Assembly: GCF_000785785.1 (NCBI RefSeq)
Contig: NZ_JRQN01000010.1
Coordinates: 20,357 to 84,356, forward strand
From: Streptococcus uberis
Lineage (GTDB): Bacteria; Bacillota; Bacilli; Lactobacillales; Streptococcaceae
Direction: 5' to 3'
Length of the DNA: 64,000 nucleotides
The notes below the pieces were generated by a model. That model searched no databases. It was not told the origin of the DNA and saw only the letters and a list, made by a program, of their open reading frames with translations. Below, piece by piece: positions 28,446-37,256 of the stretch (the stretch's first letter is position 1; every line of letters starts with the position of its first letter). Position numbers and translations under genes: made by a program.

Positions 28446-29258
28446 CTATTTCTTTTGTCTACGTGCTTTTTTACGGGCACGTCTTTCTTTACTTTTTTGT
28501 AATTTTTCTTCTTCAGCCTGTCGCTTGCGCTCAGCAATAATTTTAAAAGGATTATTCAGTAACATAAGCTGAAAGACTTGGAAAGCATTTGATACTGTCC
28601 AATACAAGACAACCCCACTTGCCAAACTAAATCCCATAAAGAAAATCATTAGCGGCATAGCATAGGTCATTATAGTCATGACAATATTTTTTTCTTTTGC
28701 GGCTAAATTGGTTAGCCATGTTGATAAGAAAGTAAACAAAGCTGCTAAGATAGGTAAAATAAAATAAGGATCTGCTTTTGCTAATTCTACCCATAAAAAG
28801 GAACCTTCTTTAAGAAATGATACACGTGAAAGCGCTTGGAATAAGGCAATCATGACGGGCATTTGAATTAAAAGTGGAAAAATGCTGGCATATGGGTTAA
28901 CACCATTGCGTTTATAAAGTGCCTGACTCTCCTCAGCTAAAGCCATACGACTTTCTGTATCTTTTCCAGCATACTTGGTTTGTAATGCTTTTAATTCTGG
29001 TTGTAAATCTTGCATGCGCTGACTTGACTTAATTTGGATATTAAACAAGGGCAGCAATACGATTCTGATAATCAGTGTAAATAGGATAATTCCCACACCA
29101 ATGCTTCCGTCAAAGGATAACCATTGGATCGATTTCCCAAAAAAATAAACCAATTGATCCCATCCGTTGGATGAGTTGGCCGAAATATTTCCATTGCCAC
29201 AAGCTGCTAATAAAAGAGCCAATGGTATCAGGCTTGCAATTTTAATCTGTTTTTTCAC
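28446..29258 (-). CDS. yidC: membrane protein insertase YidC (lipoprotein type)
   Basis: This 270-residue YidC/Oxa1/SpoIIIJ protein has an N-terminal lipoprotein signal with lipobox LLLAACGN and five membrane segments, with the conserved positively charged cytoplasmic loop ([19 protein letters not shown]) and a basic C-terminal tail. It inserts proteins into the membrane with or without SecYEG. I start at the GTG at 29258, which overlaps the rnpA end by 17 bases; a TTG six codons upstream is the alternative. Confidence 0.94.
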   Translation of the reverse strand: MKKQIKIASLIPLALLLAACGNGNISANSSNGWDQLVYFFGKSIQWLSFDGSIGVGIILFTLIIRIVLLPLFNIQIKSSQRMQDLQPELKALQTKYAGKDTESRMALAEESQALYKRNGVNPYASIFPLLIQMPVMIALFQALSRVSFLKEGSFLWVELAKADPYFILPILAALFTFLSTWLTNLAAKEKNIVMTIMTYAMPLMIFFMGFSLASGVVLYWTVSNAFQVFQLMLLNNPFKIIAERKRQAEEEKLQKSKERRARKKARRQKK

Positions 29259-29607
29259 TTCCGAAACCTTCCTCAAGCATATGTGCTAGTTTTAAGACAT
29301 GTTTTATATTTTGTTTGACTTCTTGATAGTCTAGTTTTTCAACCCCTTTACGGGCAATGATAACAAAATCAGTTGGCTTCAGACTCTCCGAAAACTCCAT
29401 AATGACATGTCGTATCTTCCTTTTAACAGCATTCCGTGTTACAGCATTTCCTATACGTTTACCAACTGAAATACCTAAACGAAAATGCTTTTGGCTATTA
29501 TTTTCATTTAAAAAATAGATAACAAATCTACGATTTGCTGTACTTTCACCACCATCAAATATGGCTTGAAAATCTTTCTCACGCTTGACACGATAGGATT
29601 TCTTCAA
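29242..29607 (-). CDS. rnpA: ribonuclease P protein component
   Basis: This 121-residue basic protein assists the RNase P RNA in cutting tRNA 5' leaders. The family signature is clear in [20 protein letters not shown] (about residue 43) and KRKIRHVI. It is translationally linked to yidC. Upstream lie only the argG/argH remnant and then the fas locus. Confidence 0.95.
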   Translation of the reverse strand: MKKSYRVKREKDFQAIFDGGESTANRRFVIYFLNENNSQKHFRLGISVGKRIGNAVTRNAVKRKIRHVIMEFSESLKPTDFVIIARKGVEKLDYQEVKQNIKHVLKLAHMLEEGFGSEKTD

Positions 29608-29694
29608 AATTCAACTCCAACTATCTAAATTATTACTATTATACCATAAAATTGAAAAAAGCCTCAACCCCAATGGATTTTGGCCAGTTTCTGT

Positions 29695-30438
29695 CTAATT
29701 GTCAAGTTCCAACTGATCTGCTTTAATTTGTTCTAATACTTGACTAATAATCTGTGTCTGACCTAACATCTTGACACGAGCCATCGAGGTCTTCGTATCA
29801 AAGACTGCTAATTTTTGGTCAAAACTAATTGATACATCAAAACTTCCTCTGGTGTCGGATTCCAAGAATTTTCTAAGATGCCACATTCATTAGCACGTTC
29901 CCACAAATTTTGATCAATAAAATAAGGATTATCCAAATTAGCTGGTACAGGAATATCATTTGCTATAGCGAACTGAATTTCTTCCTCACGAGACCATTTC
30001 CATTCTCTGACTAATGCAATCACTTTTAATTGAGGATCTAATGCTGCAATAGCCACGTCAAAACGGACTTGGTCGTTACCTTTACCTGTACAACCATGTA
30101 CAATAGAAGAAGCACCCATCTAGTGAGCAAGCTCAACAAGTTTTTTTAGAGATAAGAGGGCGACTAAGTGCTGAAACTAAAGGATACTTTTGTTCATAAA
30201 ATGCATGAGCCTGTAAAGCAGGTAGAACAAAGTTTTCTGCAAATTCACCCTTCACATCAAGAACATGTGCCTCAACTGCATCTATTTTCAAAGCCTTGTC
30301 ATGGATAAATGGAAGATCTTTTCCTTCTCCGACATCCATACAGACAGCAATAACATCATAAGTTTCTTTTAACCAAGCGATAGCAACAGAAGTATCCAAA
30401 CCTCCAGAATAAGCTAAAATTTATTTTTCCTTTGACAT
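29695..30438 (-). pseudogene. decayed argininosuccinate synthase / argininosuccinate lyase fusion remnant
   Basis: From 30438 the sequence encodes the ArgG N-terminus (MSKEK, then [19 protein letters not shown]) but has a TAA at codon 6. Further on there is one extra A in a run near 30143 (LISKK then out of frame), a TAG just before the [20 protein letters not shown] segment, and then the ArgG match ends near WNPTPEE. At about 29850 it changes frame into the N-terminal part of ArgH ([13 protein letters not shown]...). The 3' half of argG and nearly all of argH are gone. It is the scar of a deletion inside an argG-argH arginine biosynthesis operon. Confidence 0.85.
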
Positions 30439-30628
30439 AAGCAGTTCGCTTTTCTAAATATTATTAGTGTATATACTAATATACATTTATGTCAGTGTTA
30501 ACTATTTTTGGTGTTTTTATTCCATTAATATCAAAAAACTCTTTTATTATTGTATTTTAAAGTTTTCTGCCTTTTATCAAAATCAATATATATCCCGATT
30601 CGCGACATATTATACTATTATGAAAATC

Positions 30629-30835
30629 AAAAAAACTCGGATGGGAGTCCGAGTTCTTTACTGATGTAAAAATCAGTCAATATGTTATCCAAACAAAGAC
30701 AACTGAATTGATCATTAGTAATAAAAGAGTCATATCAAAAATATTATTTATTTATGGAGAGAGAGAGAAAAAACAATATTTTGATTGAATTGGGGATTAA
30801 CTCTTAAAAACTAGTGATTTAAGTCTTTATTTATA
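30629..30835 (-). ncRNA. fasX: predicted FasX-like small RNA (~207 nt)
   Basis: The interval between fasA and the argG remnant holds no gene, but a complete transcription unit. A TATAAT (30841-30846, minus strand) predicts a start near 30835, and a strong terminator (8-bp stem AACTCGGA/TCCGAGTT at 30634-30655, then seven T) ends it near 30629. The ~207-nt length and position match S. pyogenes FasX (about 205 nt), which controls adhesin and streptokinase messages. The RNA contains a pyrimidine stretch UUUUUUCUCUCUCUCC (30756-30771) that could pair with ribosome sites. Confidence 0.72.
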
Positions 30836-30840
30836 TACTT

Positions 30841-30907
30841 ATTATAGCGATAATATCTTGATTGGTACGTTTTTTTCCTGAAATGTTTATTTTTCATCCT
30901 AAAATGT
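30841..30907 (-). promoter_or_regulatory. FasX promoter with LytTR-type direct repeat (predicted FasA site)
   Basis: On the minus strand ACATTTTAG (30899-30907) and ACATTTCAG (30878-30886) are separated by exactly 12 bases, the repeat layout of ComE/AgrA-type LytTR regulators. The -10 TATAAT lies 31 bases downstream and there is no good -35, as expected for an activated promoter. FasA, encoded immediately upstream, is the obvious candidate activator. Confidence 0.7.
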
Positions 30908-30922
30908 TAATTATTTAACGAT

Positions 30923-31655
30923 TTAGTGCAATTCTTGCCATTTTTCGATTAAACTTTTCATTTTGAGACGTGAAACCATACAATCATCTCCATTATCAAA
31001 ATAAACCAATTGATTAAACTTGTCAATCCGAACAACATTTTTAAGATTAATTAAGTAAGAACGATGACAGAGGAATAATTCTGGAGCTACTTCTTGAATT
31101 TCAGAAAGTTTCCCATAAAACTCTAAGCGCTCGGTTTGTGTCCACAAACAAACTTTATGAGGTGTTGTTGAGGTTGCAAAATAAAGGATATCTTTAAAGG
31201 GCATTTTTAGTTTGAGGTGTCTCAAAAATAAATAAATCTTCAGGTTCATTTTTTGACATCATTTCATTGGTATAAAAAATACATTCTTCAATCTGTTCTT
31301 TAAACTGCTCAGTATCAACAGATTTATCAATAAAATCTAAAGCAGATACTTTATACTTATACGAAATCGGAGCAAACTCTGAATGAGTTGTTACAAAAAC
31401 AATAACTGCATTAGGATCTTTTTGACGAATCTCTGTCGCCAGTTCTAAACCTTTACGTGATTCGCCTTGAATTTCAATATCAAGAAAGAAAAGTTGATGA
31501 TCTCCCTTTTCTCGGATAGCCTCGTATAACTTTCTAGGATTAGAAAAAACTTCCATAAATTTACAATTTATTTTATTTTCATCAAGAATGCTTTCAATTA
31601 CAGATTCTATTCGAGTTTGCTGAATAAAATCATCTTCTAATATAAAAATGTTCAT
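30923..31655 (-). CDS. fasA: LytTR response regulator FasA (frameshifted as sequenced)
   Basis: The receiver domain (MNIFILEDDF, phosphorylated Asp in LFFLDIEIQG, Lys in DFIDKSVD) runs to about residue 150. The reading frame then shifts at a run of five A (31204-31208). The LytTR domain continues in the next frame (MPFKDILYFATS, LFLCHRSYLINLKNVVRIDK). Removing one A gives an uninterrupted 243-residue FasA. In S. pyogenes FasA activates fasX. Whether the shift is real or a sequencing error is open; several neighbours carry similar one-base faults. Confidence 0.85.
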
Positions 31656-31656
31656 T

Positions 31657-32969
31657 CTAGGGTCTCATTTCTAGGATTTGTCGTAAGCGATAATGATTGC
31701 TTCGGGTTGAAAAAGTTGCTGAGGGGTAATCATTTAATACAGACAGGAAACGAGAGATACTTTTTTGATAGGATTCCACGTTAGTCACTGCATCACTGCT
31801 ATTATATAGTTTGGTCATGTCCACTTTTTTATTCTTAGTAGCGTTTTCGATAATTAAAAACTGCTGCCCATCATCTTCAAAAAAGACAATTGAAATGAAT
31901 GGCTTTATACTTCCTCTTGCTGTATCAATAGCATTATCTAATAAAATGGAAATTAATACAACTAAATCTAATAGTTTTACATGATAATGGTTAACTTTAT
32001 CTGGAATTTCCAGGTAAACATCAATTCCTTGATGCTGCGCTTCATAAATTTTTGTATTTAATAAACTCCGAACGACGCTATCTTCAATATTTTCTAAATC
32101 ACCATAGCCAGTCGTTCTATCTAAAAATTGCAAAGCCGATTGTTGAACAACGGTATGATAAACTTGCTCAATATCTGTCCTACTTCCTTTATCTATACTA
32201 TCTTTCAAACTAATCAAGATGTTTTCTGAGTCGTGTTTAAGCGTTCGAATATCTTGATAAAGACTCTCGATATAATTATTATAATTCTCAAGGTTATCAA
32301 TGCGTTCTTGTTGGGCAAGCTTAAGTCTGTGGTGTAACTGCTGTTTAGCGAAACGATCTAACTGCATAATAAACCAAATGAGTACTGAAATATAAACCAA
32401 GGTGATATGAGTCCGGTAGGTTTGAAAAAAGTCAGGAAAAAGACCAAGCTCTTTAGCAATAAATTTAACCAGAATTAAATAAGACAACATGGTAATATTC
32501 ATCCCTAATACAAAATAGGAAAACCGCTCATTATTAATGTATCTGATGAGACTAATATCTAAATTAAAGAGGTAGGAAAATAAACCATAAACTGGTAAAA
32601 TAACCGCGTAAACCATCACTTTTAGCCAAATATGATTATTAATATCAGTTAGTGTTAGTAAAAAAAGTGGTGGCATGACACAAAGTGCCAACAATTTGTA
32701 AATAACCTCACATAATATGATGCAAATAAGCCATAAAACATATGATGAGACCATTTCTTATCTCTCCTACTACTGTAAGAAAGACCAATAAAAAACAGCT
32801 GATTAAATAAAATACTATTTTCAAAAATGACATTTAACCCTAAAAACAATAGGTAGGTCAAACTTAATTCCCACCAAGGTTTTCTAATCCCAGAGGACCT
32901 ACTAAAGAAATACCAAATATTAAAAAACAACAAACTATACAAAATCAGCGTAGGAAATAGTGATGACAA
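31657..32969 (-). CDS. Fas-type sensor kinase D: His kept, ATP-lid lost (frameshifted as sequenced)
   Basis: This AgrC-like kinase of about 437 residues has six or seven membrane segments, then a dimerisation region with the His in IRTLKHDSENILISL and a GHKL domain. The N-box is present (LLDNAIDTA), but the ATP-lid and G2 box are absent: where its neighbour reads FSTKG-type and GIGL motifs, it has SSDAVTNVESYQKSISRFL. It should accept phosphate but not bind ATP normally. The frame breaks near 32695 in a short T run (one base missing), joining YYVRLFT to LLALCVMPPL. It starts at a TTG right after the previous gene. Confidence 0.75.
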
Positions 32970-34316
32970 TTAAACTTCTCCCCCTTCAGGTATCGTTAAA
33001 ACATGACTAAATTGATAGTCAGCACTTTTTGTAGCTAGCGTAACTAGTGGGTACTTTTTAAGTATGTTTTCAACACTGACTAAACCGATCCCACGCCCAG
33101 TACCTTTAGTGGAATAACCATCTTCAAAGATAGCCGAAATATCAACCTGCTTTTCAAGCGTACTATTTTCAATAACAAAGTATTGCTTGTTTGACATCGT
33201 AAAGTAGGCAACAGCTATTTGTCTTTCTTTTGACAATTGCGCTGCTTCTATAGCATTATCAAAAAAGATTGAAATCAATAAGAGAAAATCAAGTTCCGGT
33301 ATATTCGATTGATAGATATTATCTGGAACTTCCAAGGCGACACCTAGACCCTTTTGTTCAGCTTCAATTATTTTAGCAGAGAGTAAACTCTTTACAGAGG
33401 AAATAGAAACAGTCCCTAATTTAGCGATGTTATAATGCTTTTGGTCCCAATACTGATTGGCCTTGTCAACAATTTGATAATAGACTAATCTAACATGATC
33501 TAAGTCATCTTTTTCAATGGCTTGCCCCAATTTATCAAGACGTTTCAAATAGCTTACTTGGAACTCTTTACCATCTTTATATAAGCATTCTAAATGATGC
33601 CCATAGGATTCCAGATTTTGAATATACTCATCTTGTTCTTTTTTCAGATCTTCTTCCATATAGGCTTTTGATTTATGATTAAAATAAGATAATAAATAAA
33701 GAAACAATAAGGTAAAACTAAAAAAAAGAATTTTATAAGAAACTTCAACCTTCATCGGGTGCTTGTAATAGATAAATGGATCTACAAAACCTAAAACCAG
33801 AAAAATATCAACATAATAGGCCAACATAAAAATGATGAAGATACTATAGAAGTTCTTTGCACGATCAGTCTTATCCATTTTAAAAATATGCTTATAATCA
33901 TGTCCAACAAAATAGTCAACAAGCATAATCATCGGAAAAACTAATAAATACACTATCAAGTTAACAAATGAATATCCAACGTTAATTTCATTTGTTAAGA
34001 AGATATATGGTAAAACAACTGTAATGAGAAAGCGGGAAAATAAATCAACAAAAACACTTGGGAAAAAAGCAATGAATAACGATTGAAGGCTAAAGATTTT
34101 TCGTTTTTCTAACTTTAGTAACACTAAAAATAAAATAGGATCAATTAATAACGGTGATAAAGCGGGAATTTGATTGATCAAAATAGCAAAAGACATTAAG
34201 AGTAAAAGCTTCCAGAAAGGGAACTTAATATCTGATAAAAATGAAAAAATATAAAATTCTGTTGAATAATAAACAATGATTGATAATATCAAACAGATTA
34301 AATGTAGTAATGGCAC
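32970..34316 (-). CDS. Fas-type sensor kinase C: ATPase intact, phospho-acceptor His missing
   Basis: This 448-residue AgrC-like protein has six or seven membrane segments (residues 1-210) and a complete GHKL ATPase: N-box FFDNAIEAA, G1 IENSTLEK, lid GYSTKGTGRGIGL. The dimerisation helix reads KEFQVSYLKRLDKL, with Val where FRHDY-type kinases have the catalytic His. It may phosphorylate a partner in trans. It starts with GTG after a GGAGAA ribosome site. A 151-base gap with an inverted repeat (GTGTTT-TTC-AAACAC, minus strand) separates it from kinase B, so kinases C-D and fasA may have their own promoter. Confidence 0.82.
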   Translation of the reverse strand: MPLLHLICLILSIIVYYSTEFYIFSFLSDIKFPFWKLLLLMSFAILINQIPALSPLLIDPILFLVLLKLEKRKIFSLQSLFIAFFPSVFVDLFSRFLITVVLPYIFLTNEINVGYSFVNLIVYLLVFPMIMLVDYFVGHDYKHIFKMDKTDRAKNFYSIFIIFMLAYYVDIFLVLGFVDPFIYYKHPMKVEVSYKILFFSFTLLFLYLLSYFNHKSKAYMEEDLKKEQDEYIQNLESYGHHLECLYKDGKEFQVSYLKRLDKLGQAIEKDDLDHVRLVYYQIVDKANQYWDQKHYNIAKLGTVSISSVKSLLSAKIIEAEQKGLGVALEVPDNIYQSNIPELDFLLLISIFFDNAIEAAQLSKERQIAVAYFTMSNKQYFVIENSTLEKQVDISAIFEDGYSTKGTGRGIGLVSVENILKKYPLVTLATKSADYQFSHVLTIPEGGEV

Positions 34317-34467
34317 TAAATTCTCCTTTCTAGATTATCTATTTTATCACAATTCAATGGTGTTTGAAAAACACTCAATGGACAAACTAGTGTACAATAC
34401 AAAACTGCAGCCAATCTTTTTTAATAACTGCAGTTAATAATATGACTTAATTCGTTTTAAGTTAACC

Positions 34468-35790
34468 TTATTTCAGGGTTGCTATTAATTCTTGGGTAAA
34501 TTGATGATTCTTACTTTTTGTTGATAACTCAATCGACGAATATTGGTCAAGGATTTTCTTTACATTAGACAAGCCTAACCCTCTATTTCTACCTTTGGTC
34601 GAGAAGCCTTCTTTAAACACATTACTAATAGCGACTTGATTTTCCTTACTTGAATTTCGCACAATTAAATAGAGCTTCTCATCGTTATAGAAGAGGACTA
34701 AATCAATCGTTTTTTCTGCAGAGTCACAGGCGGCCTCAATTGCATTATCAACAAAAACAGAGAGAATGACAATAAAATCAATAATATTCATTGGGATCTT
34801 ATCAATTTGGTCTGGAATTTCAACGTTTGACGTCAATCCTAATTCATTGGCTTTAAATAATTTCGCAGCCAAAAGACTCTTTATCGTTGCAATTTTAATA
34901 TTTACTAAACGATCAAGAGCATAGCGTTCCGATTGTTTTGGCTGTTTATTATTAATGAAAAGTGTTTGATAATCGTTCTTTAATTGTTCAATATCTTCTG
35001 AAGCAATACTCGGACCCATCTTCTCCAAAGACTCTCTGGTTTCTACTTTAAACCGTCGAATTTCTTCATATAAAGAATTGACATACTGATTATAATTATT
35101 GAGATTAGTTAAATGATTTTGACGTTCTTCATAGATTTTATCGTCAACAAAACGTCTTGAATACTTAATAATTTGATGTAAACTCCACAGAAAAATCAAA
35201 ATATAGCCTGCAATCATTAAATAACGAATCCTCGCTACCAAAGGGGCTATACTGGGGATATGATATTGTAAGAAAATAGTGAGTGATACAGCTACATAAA
35301 AGATAATCATCCCAATATTAAAAACTCGTAAATCATTTCGAGTTGTCGGTTGATTAGCTTGTTTTACCGCAATATAATCAATTTGCAAGAGGAAATGAAC
35401 TAGGCGAGAAAAGGGGTAAACCAAGAGGTATGACAGTACAATAAAATAAGGATTATTGCTAGTTATAGCCGTTGAAGCATGAAAAATTGTTGGTATCGCA
35501 ACATATCCCATAAACCGTGAAATTAACCTAACAATAGTAATTGCATAAAAGGTGTAAAGAATATGTTGGGCTCTACTATAGGATTTATTAGTTAAATAAG
35601 AAAAAAGAAGTAAAAAAATTGGGTCAGACATGACATAAATACCATCTAAGATGTATGTCCCAATCACTGCACTAACAAAATAGAGAAGGATGTAGGATGC
35701 TTTTAACTGACACTTGGTCAATTTATAATAGATTAATAAATAGGTTGCGTATATGACACAATACATTACAATTGTTGTACTTATAGACAA
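34468..35790 (-). CDS. Fas-type sensor kinase B: ATPase intact, phospho-acceptor His missing
   Basis: This 440-residue AgrC-like protein has about six membrane segments (1-210), then an H-box region reading IRRFKVETRESLEKM, where Val replaces the catalytic His and the following Asp-Tyr are also lost. The GHKL domain is complete: VDNAIEAA, VRNSSKEN, FSTKGRNRGLGLSNV. It begins at a TTG with a GAGGT ribosome site, 19 bases after kinase A. In S. pyogenes FasB and FasC occupy this locus; I cannot decide which of the four genes corresponds to which. Confidence 0.82.
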   Translation of the reverse strand: MSISTTIVMYCVIYATYLLIYYKLTKCQLKASYILLYFVSAVIGTYILDGIYVMSDPIFLLLFSYLTNKSYSRAQHILYTFYAITIVRLISRFMGYVAIPTIFHASTAITSNNPYFIVLSYLLVYPFSRLVHFLLQIDYIAVKQANQPTTRNDLRVFNIGMIIFYVAVSLTIFLQYHIPSIAPLVARIRYLMIAGYILIFLWSLHQIIKYSRRFVDDKIYEERQNHLTNLNNYNQYVNSLYEEIRRFKVETRESLEKMGPSIASEDIEQLKNDYQTLFINNKQPKQSERYALDRLVNIKIATIKSLLAAKLFKANELGLTSNVEIPDQIDKIPMNIIDFIVILSVFVDNAIEAACDSAEKTIDLVLFYNDEKLYLIVRNSSKENQVAISNVFKEGFSTKGRNRGLGLSNVKKILDQYSSIELSTKSKNHQFTQELIATLK

Positions 35791-35809
35791 TTGTCTTACC
35801 TCGATTCTT

Positions 35810-37120
35810 CTAAGGGGATCTGATAATGACGACTTCTTGAATAAACACAGATCCTTCAGCTCTCACATCGTAACTAAAATTGGGGTATTTTTCCACTAGA
35901 TTAATAAATGTTCTGTGTGCTTTCTCAATCTCTGTTAAGATATATTTTCGTTCTTTTGTTTTCAACTTTTCAGCATTTGTTAATACCTTTAACGACACCC
36001 AGTTGGGCTTTGACATATCATAGTAAATGTCAATAAAACCATTTGAAAGATCTTTAGCCATCAAAATAGCTAAATCACCAATTGCTGAAATAATGACAAT
36101 GTCATCTTTATCTTCTAAAATACGATTCGCCATGTTCCCTTTAACTTCAATCACAGGCACTGTACCATTTTGACGAGCCTCATAAATTTTCAATGCTAGG
36201 AGGATTTTCATGTCAAAATTATCAATTTTATCTAATTGATCTAGTCTCAAAAGCGCCTCATAGTCAACTAAATCATCCATTTTCCCCACTATTTGATGAT
36301 AAACAGGTTTAATAACAGAAAAATCACCACTCTCAATAGCACCTGATAAACTAATCAAAATATTGTCATAATCATGTCTAAAGGACCTAATATTTTGATA
36401 GAGCGTTTCTAAGTATTGGTTGTATTGTTCTAAAAGTTGAATGTGCTTTTCTTCCTCAAGTTGAATAAGTGTTTTAGTATTTTTTTGAAAATAATGATTT
36501 AAAAAAGATAACAGGCAAACAAAGATCATGAAGAAAATCAGAACCACTGATTTTTTATAGTCATTCATAGAAGCATCAATTAAAAGAGCAGAGTAGGATA
36601 GCGTATAATAGAGGAAAAAAATCAATTCAATCCCTACAATAAAGCGATTGAAAAGTCTTGTATCAAACCGTAAAAAGATAAAACTATCAATAGAAAAGAT
36701 TCTAGCCAGATATCTCATTATCGGCACTACTGCTAAATAACTCACTATAATGTAGTTATAGTTCTGTTGCACATGACCTACTGAACTATTTACAACGAAA
36801 GGAATAATGAAGTATAAACTGATTTTTGCAAATAAATCTGTGACCACAACAGGAAACTGTGAAAAGAAAATATGTTGGATAATGTTATCTTTAGGATACT
36901 TTATATAATGATAAACAAACATCATTAAGGGCTCTACAAGCAAATAATAACTGCCAATAAATCCTATTATAGTCATTTCAAACAAGACAAAAAGACTAAT
37001 TTGCCCCCATGGAATCTTTCGATTTTTCCGATCTACTGAATACTCCATGTCAAAAAAGACAAACCATGCCACGCCAAATCTGACAACAAAAACTAATATT
37101 AATGATAATGAATTTGGCAT
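35810..37120 (-). CDS. Fas-type sensor kinase A: His kept, ATPase degenerate
   Basis: This 436-residue protein has about seven membrane segments and a textbook AgrC H-box, IRSFRHDYDNILISL (about residue 210). Its C-terminal domain has the length of a GHKL ATPase but not the motifs: the N-box position reads IGDLAILMA (Asn and Glu lost), and there is no DNG-like G1, no lid and no GLGL. It can probably be phosphorylated but not hydrolyse ATP. It is the first gene of the locus and has its own promoter. Confidence 0.8.
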   Translation of the reverse strand: MPNSLSLILVFVVRFGVAWFVFFDMEYSVDRKNRKIPWGQISLFVLFEMTIIGFIGSYYLLVEPLMMFVYHYIKYPKDNIIQHIFFSQFPVVVTDLFAKISLYFIIPFVVNSSVGHVQQNYNYIIVSYLAVVPIMRYLARIFSIDSFIFLRFDTRLFNRFIVGIELIFFLYYTLSYSALLIDASMNDYKKSVVLIFFMIFVCLLSFLNHYFQKNTKTLIQLEEEKHIQLLEQYNQYLETLYQNIRSFRHDYDNILISLSGAIESGDFSVIKPVYHQIVGKMDDLVDYEALLRLDQLDKIDNFDMKILLALKIYEARQNGTVPVIEVKGNMANRILEDKDDIVIISAIGDLAILMAKDLSNGFIDIYYDMSKPNWVSLKVLTNAEKLKTKERKYILTEIEKAHRTFINLVEKYPNFSYDVRAEGSVFIQEVVIIRSP

Positions 37121-37151
37121 CTCATTTTCCCTTCTCTCTCATCTCCCCTAA

Positions 37152-37180
37152 ATCATACTATACCTCTTTAGTTTAAGCAA
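37152..37180 (-). promoter_or_regulatory. promoter of the fas kinase operon
   Basis: TTGCTT (37175-37180), a 17-bp spacer and TATGAT (37152-37157) on the minus strand, about 30 bases before the first kinase gene. No LytTR direct repeat is visible here, so the kinase genes are probably not activated by FasA. Confidence 0.6.
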
Positions 37181-37220
37181 ATAGTTGTTTTAATTTTTTT
37201 GAATTTTTATAACATAATTA

Positions 37221-37249
37221 AAACCCACTTGTTCCAGACAAATGGGTTT
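37221..37249 (-). terminator. intrinsic terminator of gltX
   Basis: On the minus strand AAACCCATTTGT pairs with ACAAGTGGGTTT around a short loop (one mismatch), followed by T-rich sequence. It lies just after the gltX stop codon. Confidence 0.75.
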
Positions 37250-37256
37250 GTTCTGA

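Noticed and set aside
30467..30664. A 65-residue plus-strand frame between argG' and fasA.
   Set aside because: It lies antisense to the predicted FasX RNA and through its terminator, with no ribosome site.
31657..37120. A peptide quorum-sensing locus of agr/sil/blp type with its own pheromone.
   Set aside because: The kinases are AgrC-like, but no peptide precursor, processing protease or exporter gene lies in the locus; the fas assignment by position and the sRNA fits better.
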